NCBI RefSeq assembly: GCF_001632745.1
Contig: NZ_LQRT01000058.1
Coordinates: 248,001-312,000, forward strand
Direction: 5' to 3'
DNA length: 64,000 nucleotides
Source: Aquimarina aggregata
GTDB lineage: Bacteria > Bacteroidota > Bacteroidia > Flavobacteriales > Flavobacteriaceae
Every line of letters starts with the position of its first letter. Position 1 is the first letter of the stretch. The notes under the pieces were generated by a model. It saw only the letters and a program-made list of their open reading frames with translations. It was not told the origin of the DNA and did no database searches. Shown one piece after another: positions 53,458 through 62,899 of the stretch. The position numbers were made by a program, and so were the translations under genes.

Positions 53458-54738
53458 ATGTATTTTGTGAAATCCTGTTATATGAGACTCTTTATGGTTG
53501 TTGTTATTTTGTTTTCAGCACTACCATCATATGCGTCTTATGTCTTGATTCCAATGGATGTTGATGAGCAGCAAAATCACTTAAAAGCCTATGGTATTAC
53601 CTATTGGACATTAAGTAAAGACTTAAAAGTAAAATGGCTTTTGAATTATCGAGGAGGTTCATTTTTGTTACCAGATACAGAAAGCATAAGAAAGGAATGT
53701 ACAATTAGAGGAGTAACTTATGAAGTACTAAGTGATGCCGAAGCGCAAGGAGTGCTTGAAGAAATTAGTAGTCCTTCTCAAAATATGGAAGCGGTAGTTC
53801 TTGAAAAAGCACCTAAAATTGCTGTATACTCTCCAAAAGGAAATCAACCATGGGATGATGCGGTAACAATGGTGTTAACATTTGCAGAGATCCCTTATGA
53901 AACTATATACGATAAAGAGGTATTAGAGGATAACCTTATTTTGTATGATTGGTTACATTTACATCACGAGGATTTTACCGGTCAATACGGTAAGTTTTAT
54001 GCTACATATCGTGCAACACCTTGGTATATAAGAGAAAAGGCAGCGGCAGAAAAATTAGCAACATCATTGGGATATCAAAAAGTTTCTGAAGAAAAACTTG
54101 CAGTAGCTTTAAAAATAAGAGATTATGTTGTAGGAGGTGGTTTTATGTTTGCAATGTGTAGTGCCACAGATAGTTTTGAGATAGCTTTGGCTGCAGAAGG
54201 AGTTGATATATGTGAACCTATGTTTGATGGAGATCCAAGTGAACCTGGATATCAATCAAAAATAGATTATAACAGAACTTTTGCTTTCAAGAATTTTAAA
54301 TTAGAACGCAGTCCTAATGTATATGAATTTTCATCTATTGATATGACTCGCAGTCGTCGTATTTCTAAAACTACGGATTATTTTACACTTATGGATTTTT
54401 CTGCAAAGTGGGACCCCGTTCCTACTATGTTATGTCAGAATCATACAGCTTTAGTAAAAGGTTTCATGGGGCAAACAACAGCATATAATCCTAATGAGAT
54501 TAAATCTAATGTATTGGTTTTAGGAGAAAATAAAACAAATGGCGAAGCACGCTATATTCATGGAATAAAAGGAAAAGGTTTCTTTACTTTTTATGGGGGA
54601 CATGATCCAGAAGATTATACGCATAGAGTAGGGGATCCCAAAACAGAATTAGAGTTACATCCTAATTCACCAGGGTATCGCCTAATTTTGAATAATGTTC
54701 TTTTTCCAGCTGCAAAAAAGAAAAAACAAAAAACTTGA
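53458..54738 (+). CDS. Conserved secreted protein, often labelled asparagine synthetase B without support
   Basis: 426 residues; an ATG at 53482 gives a tighter signal peptide (MRLFMVVVILFSALPSYAS). The body is soluble and includes SKDLKVKWLLNYRGGSF, YDWLHLHHEDFTGQYGKFYATY, GGGFMFAMCSATDSFEIAL and FFTFYGGHDPEDYTHRVGDP. Relatives in flavobacteria carry the name asparagine synthetase B, but I see neither the N-terminal Cys glutaminase nor the SGGxDS pyrophosphatase motif. The secreted location argues against that function. Real role unknown; the conserved His/Cys/Asp residues hint at a hydrolase- or amidotransferase-like fold. Confidence 0.75.
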   Translation: MYFVKSCYMRLFMVVVILFSALPSYASYVLIPMDVDEQQNHLKAYGITYWTLSKDLKVKWLLNYRGGSFLLPDTESIRKECTIRGVTYEVLSDAEAQGVLEEISSPSQNMEAVVLEKAPKIAVYSPKGNQPWDDAVTMVLTFAEIPYETIYDKEVLEDNLILYDWLHLHHEDFTGQYGKFYATYRATPWYIREKAAAEKLATSLGYQKVSEEKLAVALKIRDYVVGGGFMFAMCSATDSFEIALAAEGVDICEPMFDGDPSEPGYQSKIDYNRTFAFKNFKLERSPNVYEFSSIDMTRSRRISKTTDYFTLMDFSAKWDPVPTMLCQNHTALVKGFMGQTTAYNPNEIKSNVLVLGENKTNGEARYIHGIKGKGFFTFYGGHDPEDYTHRVGDPKTELELHPNSPGYRLILNNVLFPAAKKKKQKT

Positions 54739-54807
54739 TTTTTATTGTAAGGTAAGCTGAGTAACACGACTACATGGGTTAAATTAACTTATACCATATC
54801 TTTTCTC

Positions 54808-55605
54808 ATGAAAAAACTAATTACATTATTTTTTGCGATATCGATTTTAGTATCCTGTAAGCAGGAAGTAAAATCAGAAAAAGAAGCTGTAGTTCCTGAA
54901 GCACCAAAAGAAACAGTAACACCAGACAGATCTAACAATTTTCCTAAAGACATAGCAGCAGTTTTTAAAGCTCATGGAGGTATTCAAGCATTTGATAACA
55001 TGAATACACTTGTTTTTGAGTTAGAAAAAAAAGAAGGAAATGAGAAGCATACTACAGATCTTAAAACAAGATATGCTAGAATAGAAACAGATAAATTTGC
55101 CTTAGGTTTTGATGGCAAAGAAGCGTGGTTAGAACAAGAAGATTCTACTTCTTTTAAAGGTAATCCAAGGTTTTATCACAATTTGATGTTTTATTTTTAT
55201 GCAATGCCCTTTGTTTTGGGAGATGATGGCATTTCTTATGAAAAAGTTGAAGACCTTAAAGTAGAAGACACTGCATATCCTGGTTATAAAATATCTTATG
55301 GAGCTGGTGTTGGTGATTCTCCTAAAGATAATTACTTTATTTATTTTGATAAAGAAACTAAGAAAATGAAGTATTTAGGATATACTGTTACTTTTTTTAG
55401 TAAAGAGACTAGTCAAAAAATTAGCATAATAGAATATTCAGATTGGAATGATGTAAATGGTATTGTATTACCTAAAACATTAAAATGGAGAGACTATAAT
55501 GAAGGAGTAGTTGGAGAGGTTAAAAGTGAAAGAAATTTTGTGAATGCAAGTGCAAGTAAAGAAAAACTCTCTATAAAAGTTTTTCAAAAACCTGTTACCC
55601 AGTAA
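54808..55605 (+). CDS. DUF6503-type lipoprotein
   Basis: 265 residues with a lipoprotein signal (FAISILVSCKQEVKSE). The mature part is a LolA/outer-membrane-lipoprotein-like half-barrel (AVFKAHGGIQAFDNMNTLVFEL, TRYARIETDKFALGFDGKEAWL, DEGVVGEVKSERNF-type end). Function not known; likely periplasmic. Confidence 0.75.
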   Translation: MKKLITLFFAISILVSCKQEVKSEKEAVVPEAPKETVTPDRSNNFPKDIAAVFKAHGGIQAFDNMNTLVFELEKKEGNEKHTTDLKTRYARIETDKFALGFDGKEAWLEQEDSTSFKGNPRFYHNLMFYFYAMPFVLGDDGISYEKVEDLKVEDTAYPGYKISYGAGVGDSPKDNYFIYFDKETKKMKYLGYTVTFFSKETSQKISIIEYSDWNDVNGIVLPKTLKWRDYNEGVVGEVKSERNFVNASASKEKLSIKVFQKPVTQ

Positions 55606-55621
55606 ATGCATGGAAAATATA

Positions 55622-55657
55622 AAAAAAACCTGTCTAATATTTTAGACAGGTTTTTTT
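55622..55657 (+). terminator. Terminator after the DUF6503 gene
   Basis: AAAAAAACCTGTCTA / TTAGACAGGTTTTTTT with a short loop. The remaining gap to 55894 shows no gene. Confidence 0.85.
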
Positions 55658-55894
55658 ATGGTCAAAAATACCGAAACTTTTTTTTCATAAAAAAACACTG
55701 CTTTTTTTTCGGATTTAATATTTCTTAGATGCCTTTTGAGTCTAATAATTGATAATTATTATTCTTGAAGAGAATTTTAACTAAAACTTGTATTGAGCTG
55801 TAAACTACAAATTTTAGAATTACCTAACTTTATATCCTTTATTTAAATTTAATTACGAAAACGATATAGTTGACAGTAAACACCTATTTTAATA

Positions 55895-57016
55895 ATGTAT
55901 AAAGAACTTAATACTAGTAACAGAATTCTAATGGGACCCGGTCCTTCTGATGCACACCCTAGAGTGTTAAAAGCAATGTCTACTCCTTTGATTGGTCATT
56001 TGGACCCAGAATTTGTAACCATTATGGATGAGGTTAAATCGATGGTGCAAGAAACATTTATAACAAAGAATCATTTAACATTTGTAGTATCCGCACCTGG
56101 TAGTGCTGGTATGGAAACTTGTCTAGTAAATCTTCTTGAACCTGGTGATGAGGTGATTATCGGTATAAACGGAGTTTTTGGTGGCAGAATGGCTGATATA
56201 GCAGAGCGTTGTGGTGCTAAAGTTCATAAAGTTGTAGTTCCTTGGGGTACGATTATTTCTACAAATGATATTAAGAAAGCTTTAGATATTTGCCCTAAGC
56301 CTAAACTAGTTGCTTTGGTACATGCAGAAACATCTACAGGAGCATTACAGCCGTTAAAAGAAATTAGTAATTTAGTGCATAATGCAGGTGCTTTATTAAT
56401 GGTAGATGCAGTGACTTCGTATTGTGGTGTAGAACTTAAGGTTGATGATTGGGATATAGATGCAATTTATACAGGAACTCAGAAAAATTTAAGCGCTCCA
56501 CCAGGGTTATCACCAGTTAGCTTTTCGGATAGGGCAGTTAAAGTTTTAGAAAATAGAAAGACTAAAGTACAAAGTTGGTTTCTGGATTTAAGTCTAGTAA
56601 AAAATTATTGGGGAGGAGCAAAACGAGCTTATCATCATACAGCACCAGTGTCATCTGTTTATGCTTTACGAGAATCTTTGCGAATTGTTTTAGAAGAAGG
56701 TATTGAAGAACGTTGGGAAAGACACCAAAAAGTACATCAAGTATTAAAAACAAAACTCGAAAATTTAGGGTTTGAATATTTAGTAGAAGAGCAGTATCGA
56801 TTGCCTAATTTAAATTCTGTATTTCTTCCTGAGGGAAATGATGAGGCATTGCTACGCTCTATATTACTAAATAAATATAACATAGAAGTAGGGGGTGGTT
56901 TAGGTGATTTTGCGGGCAAAATATGGCGAATTGGTATTATGGGAGAAAGTTGTACACTTAACCATGTAAATATGCTTATAAGTGCACTTGAAGATATGAA
57001 AGAATTTAAGAGATAA
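55895..57016 (+). CDS. Class V aminotransferase, alanine-glyoxylate/serine-pyruvate type
   Basis: 373 residues. Fold type I PLP enzyme: start RILMGPGPSDAHPRVLKAM, LVHAETSTGALQP, cofactor Asp in LLMVDAVTSYCG, Schiff-base lysine K197 in YTGTQKNLSAPPG, and C-terminal GLGDFAGKIWRIGIMGESC. It transfers an amino group, most likely between alanine or serine and glyoxylate; the donor is not determined. Confidence 0.92.
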   Translation: MYKELNTSNRILMGPGPSDAHPRVLKAMSTPLIGHLDPEFVTIMDEVKSMVQETFITKNHLTFVVSAPGSAGMETCLVNLLEPGDEVIIGINGVFGGRMADIAERCGAKVHKVVVPWGTIISTNDIKKALDICPKPKLVALVHAETSTGALQPLKEISNLVHNAGALLMVDAVTSYCGVELKVDDWDIDAIYTGTQKNLSAPPGLSPVSFSDRAVKVLENRKTKVQSWFLDLSLVKNYWGGAKRAYHHTAPVSSVYALRESLRIVLEEGIEERWERHQKVHQVLKTKLENLGFEYLVEEQYRLPNLNSVFLPEGNDEALLRSILLNKYNIEVGGGLGDFAGKIWRIGIMGESCTLNHVNMLISALEDMKEFKR

Positions 57017-57039
57017 AAAAACAAATACTATCTTATGTC

Positions 57040-57075
57040 AAAAAGGAGTTTCTGCTATTAAGAAACTCCTTTTTG
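57040..57075 (+). terminator. Terminator after the aminotransferase gene
   Basis: AAAAAGGAGTTTCT / AGAAACTCCTTTTT hairpin with T5. Confidence 0.85.
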
Positions 57076-57245
57076 ATTTCTAAATACTAAAAACCCTCAT
57101 AAATAAGAACTATTGTTTTTAGATAAAACTAAACAAATAAGAACTAAATCTAATAAATTTAAAACAACAACGGTAATTGTTTAATGTTTTGATATGCAGG
57201 TTTTTATAGAGTTTGTAGTTGTGTGGTGAAATATAAGTTTAAGCT

Positions 57246-57269
57246 GCCCTAAATTGTACAAATTAGGGC
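57246..57269. promoter_or_regulatory. 24-bp near-palindrome upstream of the RiPP precursor
   Basis: GCCCTAA and TTAGGGC flank TTGTACAA in a near-perfect dyad with one mismatched pair. It lies 108 bp before the precursor start and could be an operator or a terminator-like fold. Role inferred only. Confidence 0.45.
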
Positions 57270-57286
57270 AATATGGTTTTTCATCG

Positions 57287-57320
57287 AGTTGAATATTGTA
57301 TAACTTGATCTTATTCAACT
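57287..57320. promoter_or_regulatory. Spaced 9-bp inverted repeat upstream of the RiPP precursor
   Basis: AGTTGAATA (57287-57295) and TATTCAACT (57312-57320) are exact inverted copies 16 bp apart, ending 56 bp before the precursor start codon. Possible dimeric-regulator site. Confidence 0.4.
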
Positions 57321-57376
57321 AATAATAAGGTATCGCCGAAAACCTGTATAAAATGTAGGCATTAATACAATTAATT

Positions 57377-57532
57377 ATGAAAAAATCTAGGAGCTTAAAA
57401 TTAAATCTTGACAAGCAAACTATTTCAAAGTTACATCAAAGAACGATTAAAGGAGGACAACATCATACATGCACACCTACATGTACTCAAACAGCTTTGC
57501 ATAGTAGATGTGGTAATCAACAATGCTATTAA
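57377..57532 (+). CDS. Class I lanthipeptide-like precursor peptide (orphan)
   Basis: 51 residues, too short for the usual ORF cut-off. The leader carries LNLDKQTISKL (9-19) and IKGG (24-27), the pattern of Bacteroidota RiPP leaders cleaved after GG. The predicted 24-residue core starts at Q28 and has four cysteines (C32, C36, C45, C50) and six Ser/Thr (T31, T33, T35, T37, T39, S43), enough for (methyl)lanthionine rings. The upstream gene has its own terminator, and hairpins follow this gene, so it looks like a monocistronic unit. No LanB, LanC, radical-SAM enzyme, protease-transporter or immunity gene is in the window; modification would have to come from elsewhere. A different RiPP class sharing this leader cannot be excluded. 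Confidence 0.82.
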   Translation: MKKSRSLKLNLDKQTISKLHQRTIKGGQHHTCTPTCTQTALHSRCGNQQCY

Positions 57533-57542
57533 TTTTTTACTT

Positions 57543-57562
57543 AAGGAGTTTTAAAACTCCTT
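57543..57562. other. 20-bp perfect palindrome after the precursor gene
   Basis: AAGGAGTTTT|AAAACTCCTT begins 10 bp after the stop. It lacks a T run and may protect the 3' end of the short mRNA. Confidence 0.5.
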
Positions 57563-57597
57563 GACTTTGAGAATAAACAAAATAATTACCATAAAAT

Positions 57598-57632
57598 AGT
57601 CAGGCTTGATGTATAAGCCTGACTTCTTTTTA
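57598..57632 (+). terminator. Terminator of the precursor transcript
   Basis: AGTCAGGCTT / AAGCCTGACT stem with a 7-base loop followed by TTCTTTTTATT. Confidence 0.8.
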
Positions 57633-57750
57633 TTAGATTAAATTTATTATGACCATTTTATTTTTTGAAAATGGGGCTTAGTACAAAAAAGCCAAGATTA
57701 AGTCATAGTATAAAACTCTCAACATTCTTAATTAGAAAGAGTTTTTGCAA

Positions 57751-59049
57751 TTATTTTGAACCATACTTGGAACTATATCGTTTCCAAAGTTTGGTTTGAT
57801 GACTTTCTAAACTAATATCACGTCCTTGTATAAAGACTTTTTCTATTTGATTAGTTCTCATATCAAGGGCATCGCCCAAACTAATAAATAAGGTTGCATC
57901 TTTACCTACTTCAAGTGTTCCTGCAATACTATCAATTCCTAATATTTTAGCACTGTTACCAGTAATAAGTTGTAATGCTTTTTCTTTATCAAGACCATGT
58001 GCAGCAACAGTACCAGCTTGAAAAGGAAGATTACGAGCATTAGCACGTTCCATTTGACCGCTATTTTGTAATGCGACTAATACGCCTGCATCCATTAATA
58101 GCTTTGCATTTTTATAGGGCAGGTCGTAATCATCATCTTCAAAATTAGGTTCAGAATGAGTTCTTGTTAATAGCACCCCGATATTATTTTGTTTTATTTG
58201 GTTCGCAATTTTATATGCTTGATCTGCTCCAACTAGAACTATTTTCTTTAGAGCATGTTTTTTAGCGAAAGACATAACATCTAAAATTGCTTTTTCATGT
58301 GCTACATGAACAAATAATGTTTTTGAACCATCAAAAATACCTTTCATTGCAAAATGAGGTAGGTTTTTTGTAGGAGACGAGGATTGAATAGTCGCTTTAG
58401 CTTGATTGATAAAATCTTCGATTTGAGTTACTTGTTCATCATACTTTTTGTTGGGTTTAAAGCCTGGGTCTTCTCCTAGCCACCAACGGCCTCTTGTAAC
58501 TGTATTTGGCCAATTCATATGAATGCCATCATCGGTTTTTAGTGCTGCATCCTCCCAATTCCAAGCATCTAATTGTACAATAGATGAGGTTCCAGAAATA
58601 ATGCCACCACGAGGCGTTATTTGAGCCATCAGAACACCGTTAGGACGCATACTTTCTACAATTTTACTTTCTGCATTATATGCTATAATACTTCGAATAT
58701 GTGGATTGTAATTTCCTAATTCACTATCATCGTCGGTAGCACGAACAGCACCTATTTCTACTAACCCTAATGTAGTATTAGGGGCTATAAAACCAGGATA
58801 AATATGTTTTCCTGATGCATCTATTGTTTTTCCTTCAGCAGAGATGCTTCCTTGAACTCCTATAGCAGTTATTTTTCCATTTTTAAAAATAAGAATACTA
58901 TTTTCTATAATTTCTCCAGTGCCAATGTGCGCAATAGCCCCGCTAATAGAGATAGTTTCACTTTGTTTTTTTGCTGGAGTTTGTTGTGCTATACTACTAT
59001 TTCCGATAGAAAAGGTAAGCAACAATATTATGTATGATATTTTTTTCAT
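57751..59049 (-). CDS. Secreted amidohydrolase-superfamily protein, HxH motif missing
   Basis: 432 residues with a signal peptide (cleavage near GNSSIAQQ). Amidohydrolase fold of the imidazolonepropionase-like group: N-terminal beta-sandwich (ISGAIAHIGTGEIIENSILI), KHIYPGFIAPNTTLG at the place where the first metal-binding HxH normally stands, and the C-terminal GTLEVGKDATLFISLGDALD return to the sandwich. Since the HxH is absent it may be inactive or bind metal differently. It is 10 bp downstream of the larger amidohydrolase gene and probably works with it. Confidence 0.88.
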   Translation of the reverse strand: MKKISYIILLLTFSIGNSSIAQQTPAKKQSETISISGAIAHIGTGEIIENSILIFKNGKITAIGVQGSISAEGKTIDASGKHIYPGFIAPNTTLGLVEIGAVRATDDDSELGNYNPHIRSIIAYNAESKIVESMRPNGVLMAQITPRGGIISGTSSIVQLDAWNWEDAALKTDDGIHMNWPNTVTRGRWWLGEDPGFKPNKKYDEQVTQIEDFINQAKATIQSSSPTKNLPHFAMKGIFDGSKTLFVHVAHEKAILDVMSFAKKHALKKIVLVGADQAYKIANQIKQNNIGVLLTRTHSEPNFEDDDYDLPYKNAKLLMDAGVLVALQNSGQMERANARNLPFQAGTVAAHGLDKEKALQLITGNSAKILGIDSIAGTLEVGKDATLFISLGDALDMRTNQIEKVFIQGRDISLESHQTKLWKRYSSKYGSK

Positions 59050-59059
59050 GTTTTGTTTC

Positions 59060-62050
59060 TTAATGAATGGTTTCTATAGTTTCGCACTCAAAATGTTGCT
59101 TTTCTTTTTTCTTAGGAGGTTGTGTTTTTAAGCCGCTATTTTTTGCTTTTAATAGCATAGCAGAAAGTTTGTTTTTCTCTGCTGCAATTGATTTTCGCAT
59201 TGCTTTGTCTTTATCAAGATCAAAATATATAGCACCTTCTATTATGGTTTTATCTGCTTTCGCATAAATAGATAAAGGATGATCGGTCCAGACTACCACA
59301 TCGGCATCTTTTCCAACTTTGATACTGCCAACTCTATCATCAATATGCAATAATTTTGCTGGGTTTAGTGTAACAAATTTTAAAGCATCTTCTTCTGAGA
59401 CTCCTCCATATTTTACAGATTTGGCAGCTTCTTGGTTTAATCGACGAGACATTTCACTATCATCACTATTTATAGCAGTCACTACACCTTGATTATGCAT
59501 AATTGTTGCGTTGTATGGTATAGCGTCATTAACCTCATACTTATATGCCCACCAATCTGAAAAGGTAGAGCCACCAACTCCGTGAGCAGCCATTTTATCG
59601 GCTACTTTATATCCTTCTAAAATGTGTGTAAAAGTGTTTACTTTAAAATTAAATCTTTCTGCTACTTTTAGGAGCATATTGATTTCACTTTGCACATATG
59701 AATGACAACTAATAAAGCGTTCTTGATTAAGAATTTCGACAAGTGTTTCCATTTCGATATCTTTTCGATAAGGTATACCGCTTTTTTTCCGTTTTTCGTA
59801 TGCTTTGGCTCGATTAAAGTAATCTACGTACAATTGTTCTACTCCCATTCTTGTTTGAGGAAAACGAGTTGTACTACCCCAGTTGCTTTGCTTTACATTT
59901 TCTCCAAGAGCAAATTTTATAAATTTAGGAGGGTTTTTATAGATAAGGTTTTTGGCATTCTCTCCCCATTTCAGTTTTAGAATAGCAGATCGACCACCTA
60001 TTGGATTAGCCGAACCATGAAGTATCTGTATCGAAGTTACACCCCCGGCAAGATTTCTATAAATATTGATATCACTAGGAGAAACAACATCTTCTATAGT
60101 GACTTCTGCAGAAGAGTTATGTCCTGCTTCATTAATTGCATCTGCTGCAATATGCGAGTGTTCATCAATTACACCTGCTGTAACATGTTTTCCTGTAGCA
60201 TCAATTGTTCTAGCAGTACTATCAGTAAGATTTTTTCCAACAGCAGCAATTTTTCCGTTTTTTAGTAATACATCTGTCTCTTTTAGAACTCCATCGGATT
60301 CGTTAGTCCATACGGTCGCATTTTTTAGTAACAGAGTTTCGGATTTTGGGAGTTGTAAATTGCCATAAGCAATGTTAGGGTAAGCTACAGGGAGCACTTC
60401 GGGTTGTTCTTTTTGTTCAGAAGTTTTTTCTTTCTCTTTATCAGAAGTCTCGTTAGGTTTCTTTTTTGCTGTAAAAGTTGTTTCTGCACCATTTGGAAGA
60501 ATAGCTTTTCCTCTCCATAAATTTTGGTTTTGACCAATTGAAGTGACTACTCTTGTGTATTCAGTTTTAGTTGTATCAGTTCCAGTAAATGTTAGTGATA
60601 CCCAATCATTTTTATAATTAATTTTAGACCCCAGTTTGATATCGCCAAATTTGATGTTAGCTTTCGGTTTATCTGGTTTTCCTGATATTGATAACTCATA
60701 GATCTTTCCTGCTACAGTAAGATCGTAAGAGCCATTAATATCTTTTATAGTCATATCATTAACTACATTTTTATGACCTTGTACCCAATTTTCAAAAATG
60801 ATATTATCTTTTGAGAAGAGTTCACCTTTGGTAATTAAGAAATTAGCATATGCTCCTTTTTTTAAACTACCTAGAAGATTACTTTTTCCTAAAATTTTAG
60901 CTGGTATTGTTGTTAATGCAGCAAGTGCCGTTTTTTTATCAAGACCATGATGAATAGCTTTGATAATGCGACTTTTAAAATCAGTAAGTTTTTTAAGTTT
61001 ATGAGTTGTCAAAGAAAAAGAAATCCCGTTTTTTGATAGAACAGATGGATTTGTTGGTGCTTGATTCCAGTGACGCATATCGCCTAAGCTTACTAGATTT
61101 GACATATATGGATTTGATACGTCGTATGCTTCAGGAAAGTCAAGAGGAATAATATAAGTTGCATTTGTAGCTTTTACGCTATTAACTCGTGCATACTCAT
61201 CTCCACCACCGACAATCGTATATTGTATATTAAATTGATCCCCGACTTTATCAGCTCTAAAGCCATTTATTCTGTTGCCGGCATCAAAAATTTGGGGTAA
61301 GTTTTTGTTTCTATCGAAAGCTTCTAACGATAAATCTTTTGTAGCGCTATTACCAGAAATATACCAGCCAGCATCATGATATACTTGTCTTAATAAAGCC
61401 ATAGCCCCCATTAATGAGGTGGGATATACTTGTTTGCTTTTATTACTCTTATTAAATGAAAAAAATTGGGCAGAGCGATCACTAAGTAATCTTTCACCTT
61501 CACTACCGTTATTATTTAAAGCAATAAGTAATCCTGTGCCTCGAATTATACCATCTGGCATATGAGTATTTACTACTCCGAAACCTGCGTTAACATATTC
61601 TGTAGCTTTTTTAGTGTCATACTTAAAATCGGTAAGTGCATTAGTTTCTGGACGTATATGATCGTTCCAGTAATACCCTTCTCTGGTGGCTTCCCATTTT
61701 GGTTGAGCTCCTGGACTAAAAATGCTTCCGCCTTGTGCTTTTGGTTTTGTTATACCAAAATTGGTATATGGATCAATAAAAGATGGGTAAATATGTTTTC
61801 CTTTAAGATCAATAACAATACTATTCTTTGGCATAGATATTGTTGCTCCTACTTGAACAATTTTACCTTTTTGTATTACTAATGAGGCGTTCTTTATTTC
61901 TGAATCTGGAGATGTGTGAATTGTTGCGTTTTTGAAAACAGTGTAGTTTACATCGGTAGATTTTACTCCATCGTTTTTAGGAAAATATTCCTGAGCATAA
62001 AAAGTAAAGCCACAACATATCACCATGATTGATGATAGAATTTTTTTCAT
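59060..62050 (-). CDS. Large secreted amidohydrolase, two tandem amidohydrolase-like domains
   Basis: 996 residues with a signal peptide (cleavage near CGFTFYAQE). The first half (about 35-430) is an amidohydrolase-like domain with a degenerate metal motif (KHIYPSFIDPYTNFG). A linker rich in Lys/Glu (about 540-570) leads to a second domain (about 580-960) with the intact HxH (GVIDEHSHIAADAINEAG), a distal INSDDSEMSRRLNQEAAK metal/active-site Asp block, and the VGSIKVGKDADVVVWTDHPL end. Only the second domain looks catalytic. Substrate unknown; family members act on peptides, lactams or similar bonds. Forms an operon with the 57751-59049 gene. Confidence 0.9.
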   Translation of the reverse strand: MKKILSSIMVICCGFTFYAQEYFPKNDGVKSTDVNYTVFKNATIHTSPDSEIKNASLVIQKGKIVQVGATISMPKNSIVIDLKGKHIYPSFIDPYTNFGITKPKAQGGSIFSPGAQPKWEATREGYYWNDHIRPETNALTDFKYDTKKATEYVNAGFGVVNTHMPDGIIRGTGLLIALNNNGSEGERLLSDRSAQFFSFNKSNKSKQVYPTSLMGAMALLRQVYHDAGWYISGNSATKDLSLEAFDRNKNLPQIFDAGNRINGFRADKVGDQFNIQYTIVGGGDEYARVNSVKATNATYIIPLDFPEAYDVSNPYMSNLVSLGDMRHWNQAPTNPSVLSKNGISFSLTTHKLKKLTDFKSRIIKAIHHGLDKKTALAALTTIPAKILGKSNLLGSLKKGAYANFLITKGELFSKDNIIFENWVQGHKNVVNDMTIKDINGSYDLTVAGKIYELSISGKPDKPKANIKFGDIKLGSKINYKNDWVSLTFTGTDTTKTEYTRVVTSIGQNQNLWRGKAILPNGAETTFTAKKKPNETSDKEKEKTSEQKEQPEVLPVAYPNIAYGNLQLPKSETLLLKNATVWTNESDGVLKETDVLLKNGKIAAVGKNLTDSTARTIDATGKHVTAGVIDEHSHIAADAINEAGHNSSAEVTIEDVVSPSDINIYRNLAGGVTSIQILHGSANPIGGRSAILKLKWGENAKNLIYKNPPKFIKFALGENVKQSNWGSTTRFPQTRMGVEQLYVDYFNRAKAYEKRKKSGIPYRKDIEMETLVEILNQERFISCHSYVQSEINMLLKVAERFNFKVNTFTHILEGYKVADKMAAHGVGGSTFSDWWAYKYEVNDAIPYNATIMHNQGVVTAINSDDSEMSRRLNQEAAKSVKYGGVSEEDALKFVTLNPAKLLHIDDRVGSIKVGKDADVVVWTDHPLSIYAKADKTIIEGAIYFDLDKDKAMRKSIAAEKNKLSAMLLKAKNSGLKTQPPKKKEKQHFECETIETIH

Positions 62051-62196
62051 ATGGTTTGTGTAAAGTGTGTGAATAAGCTTTAAAGATAGCCGTTGCGGTA
62101 TAAAAAGATAGAGAATTAATATTTTTTTAACAGCAATTGTTTTTTAATGATAAGTCAATTTCATTAATTACATTTCATATTAATAACTAGTTAGCC

Positions 62197-62889
62197 ATGA
62201 GAAAAATCATTTTTATTGTAGCATTGACCTCCTTTTGTTTGTCTAATGCCCAACAATCATCATCAAATTCAAATAATGCAGTTGAATATAACACAACAAC
62301 TAGGTCTGTGTTTTTAAGACCTCTGGCTTCTTCAAAAGTTACTATTACAGAGGAATCTGTTGCCGGGAGTAAATATTACAAAGAAACTTTTCTTATGGGG
62401 TCAGTTTATGTGAAAAATAAACTTTTAGGAAAATATAAGGTTAGATATAACGCTTACGATGATGAAGTGGAAGTTTTACAAAATGGTAAAACATCTGCTC
62501 TCCATTATGAAGAAGATATAACCGTTAATTTGGATGAGTATACTTTTAAAATTTTAAGAGATAACACAAACAAGAAAAGTTATTATGTTGATTTTCATGA
62601 AGGAAAAAATACATCATTAGTGTTACAGCCAAAAATTGTTCTGAAAAAACCTGTAGAGCCAAAGAATGGTTTTGGAGGAAAAATGCCAGCTACCTTTGAT
62701 AAAGAGTATAAATATTTCATTAAAAATATAGCAGGTAATCTTATACCTGTGAAATTAAAGAAAAAGGAAGTCCTTCAAATATTAAGTAATAAAAAGAGCG
62801 AAATAGAAAAGTTTGCATCTTCAAACAAGCTTAGCTTTAAGAAAGAAAGAGACCTTGTTAAAATAGTTAGTCATTATAATACATTGTAA
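62197..62889 (+). CDS. Hypothetical exported protein
   Basis: 230 residues with a signal peptide (cleavage near CLSNAQQ). Not recognised. The mature part is beta-rich with YNAYDDEVEVLQNGKTSAL in the middle and a Lys-rich C-terminus. Divergent from the amidohydrolase operon by 146 bp. Function unknown. Confidence 0.7.
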   Translation: MRKIIFIVALTSFCLSNAQQSSSNSNNAVEYNTTTRSVFLRPLASSKVTITEESVAGSKYYKETFLMGSVYVKNKLLGKYKVRYNAYDDEVEVLQNGKTSALHYEEDITVNLDEYTFKILRDNTNKKSYYVDFHEGKNTSLVLQPKIVLKKPVEPKNGFGGKMPATFDKEYKYFIKNIAGNLIPVKLKKKEVLQILSNKKSEIEKFASSNKLSFKKERDLVKIVSHYNTL

Positions 62890-62899
62890 TTTTGTCTTA

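Noticed and set aside
53458..54738. Asparagine synthetase B
   Set aside because: No glutaminase Cys at the N-terminus, no ATP-pyrophosphatase motif, and a signal peptide is present.
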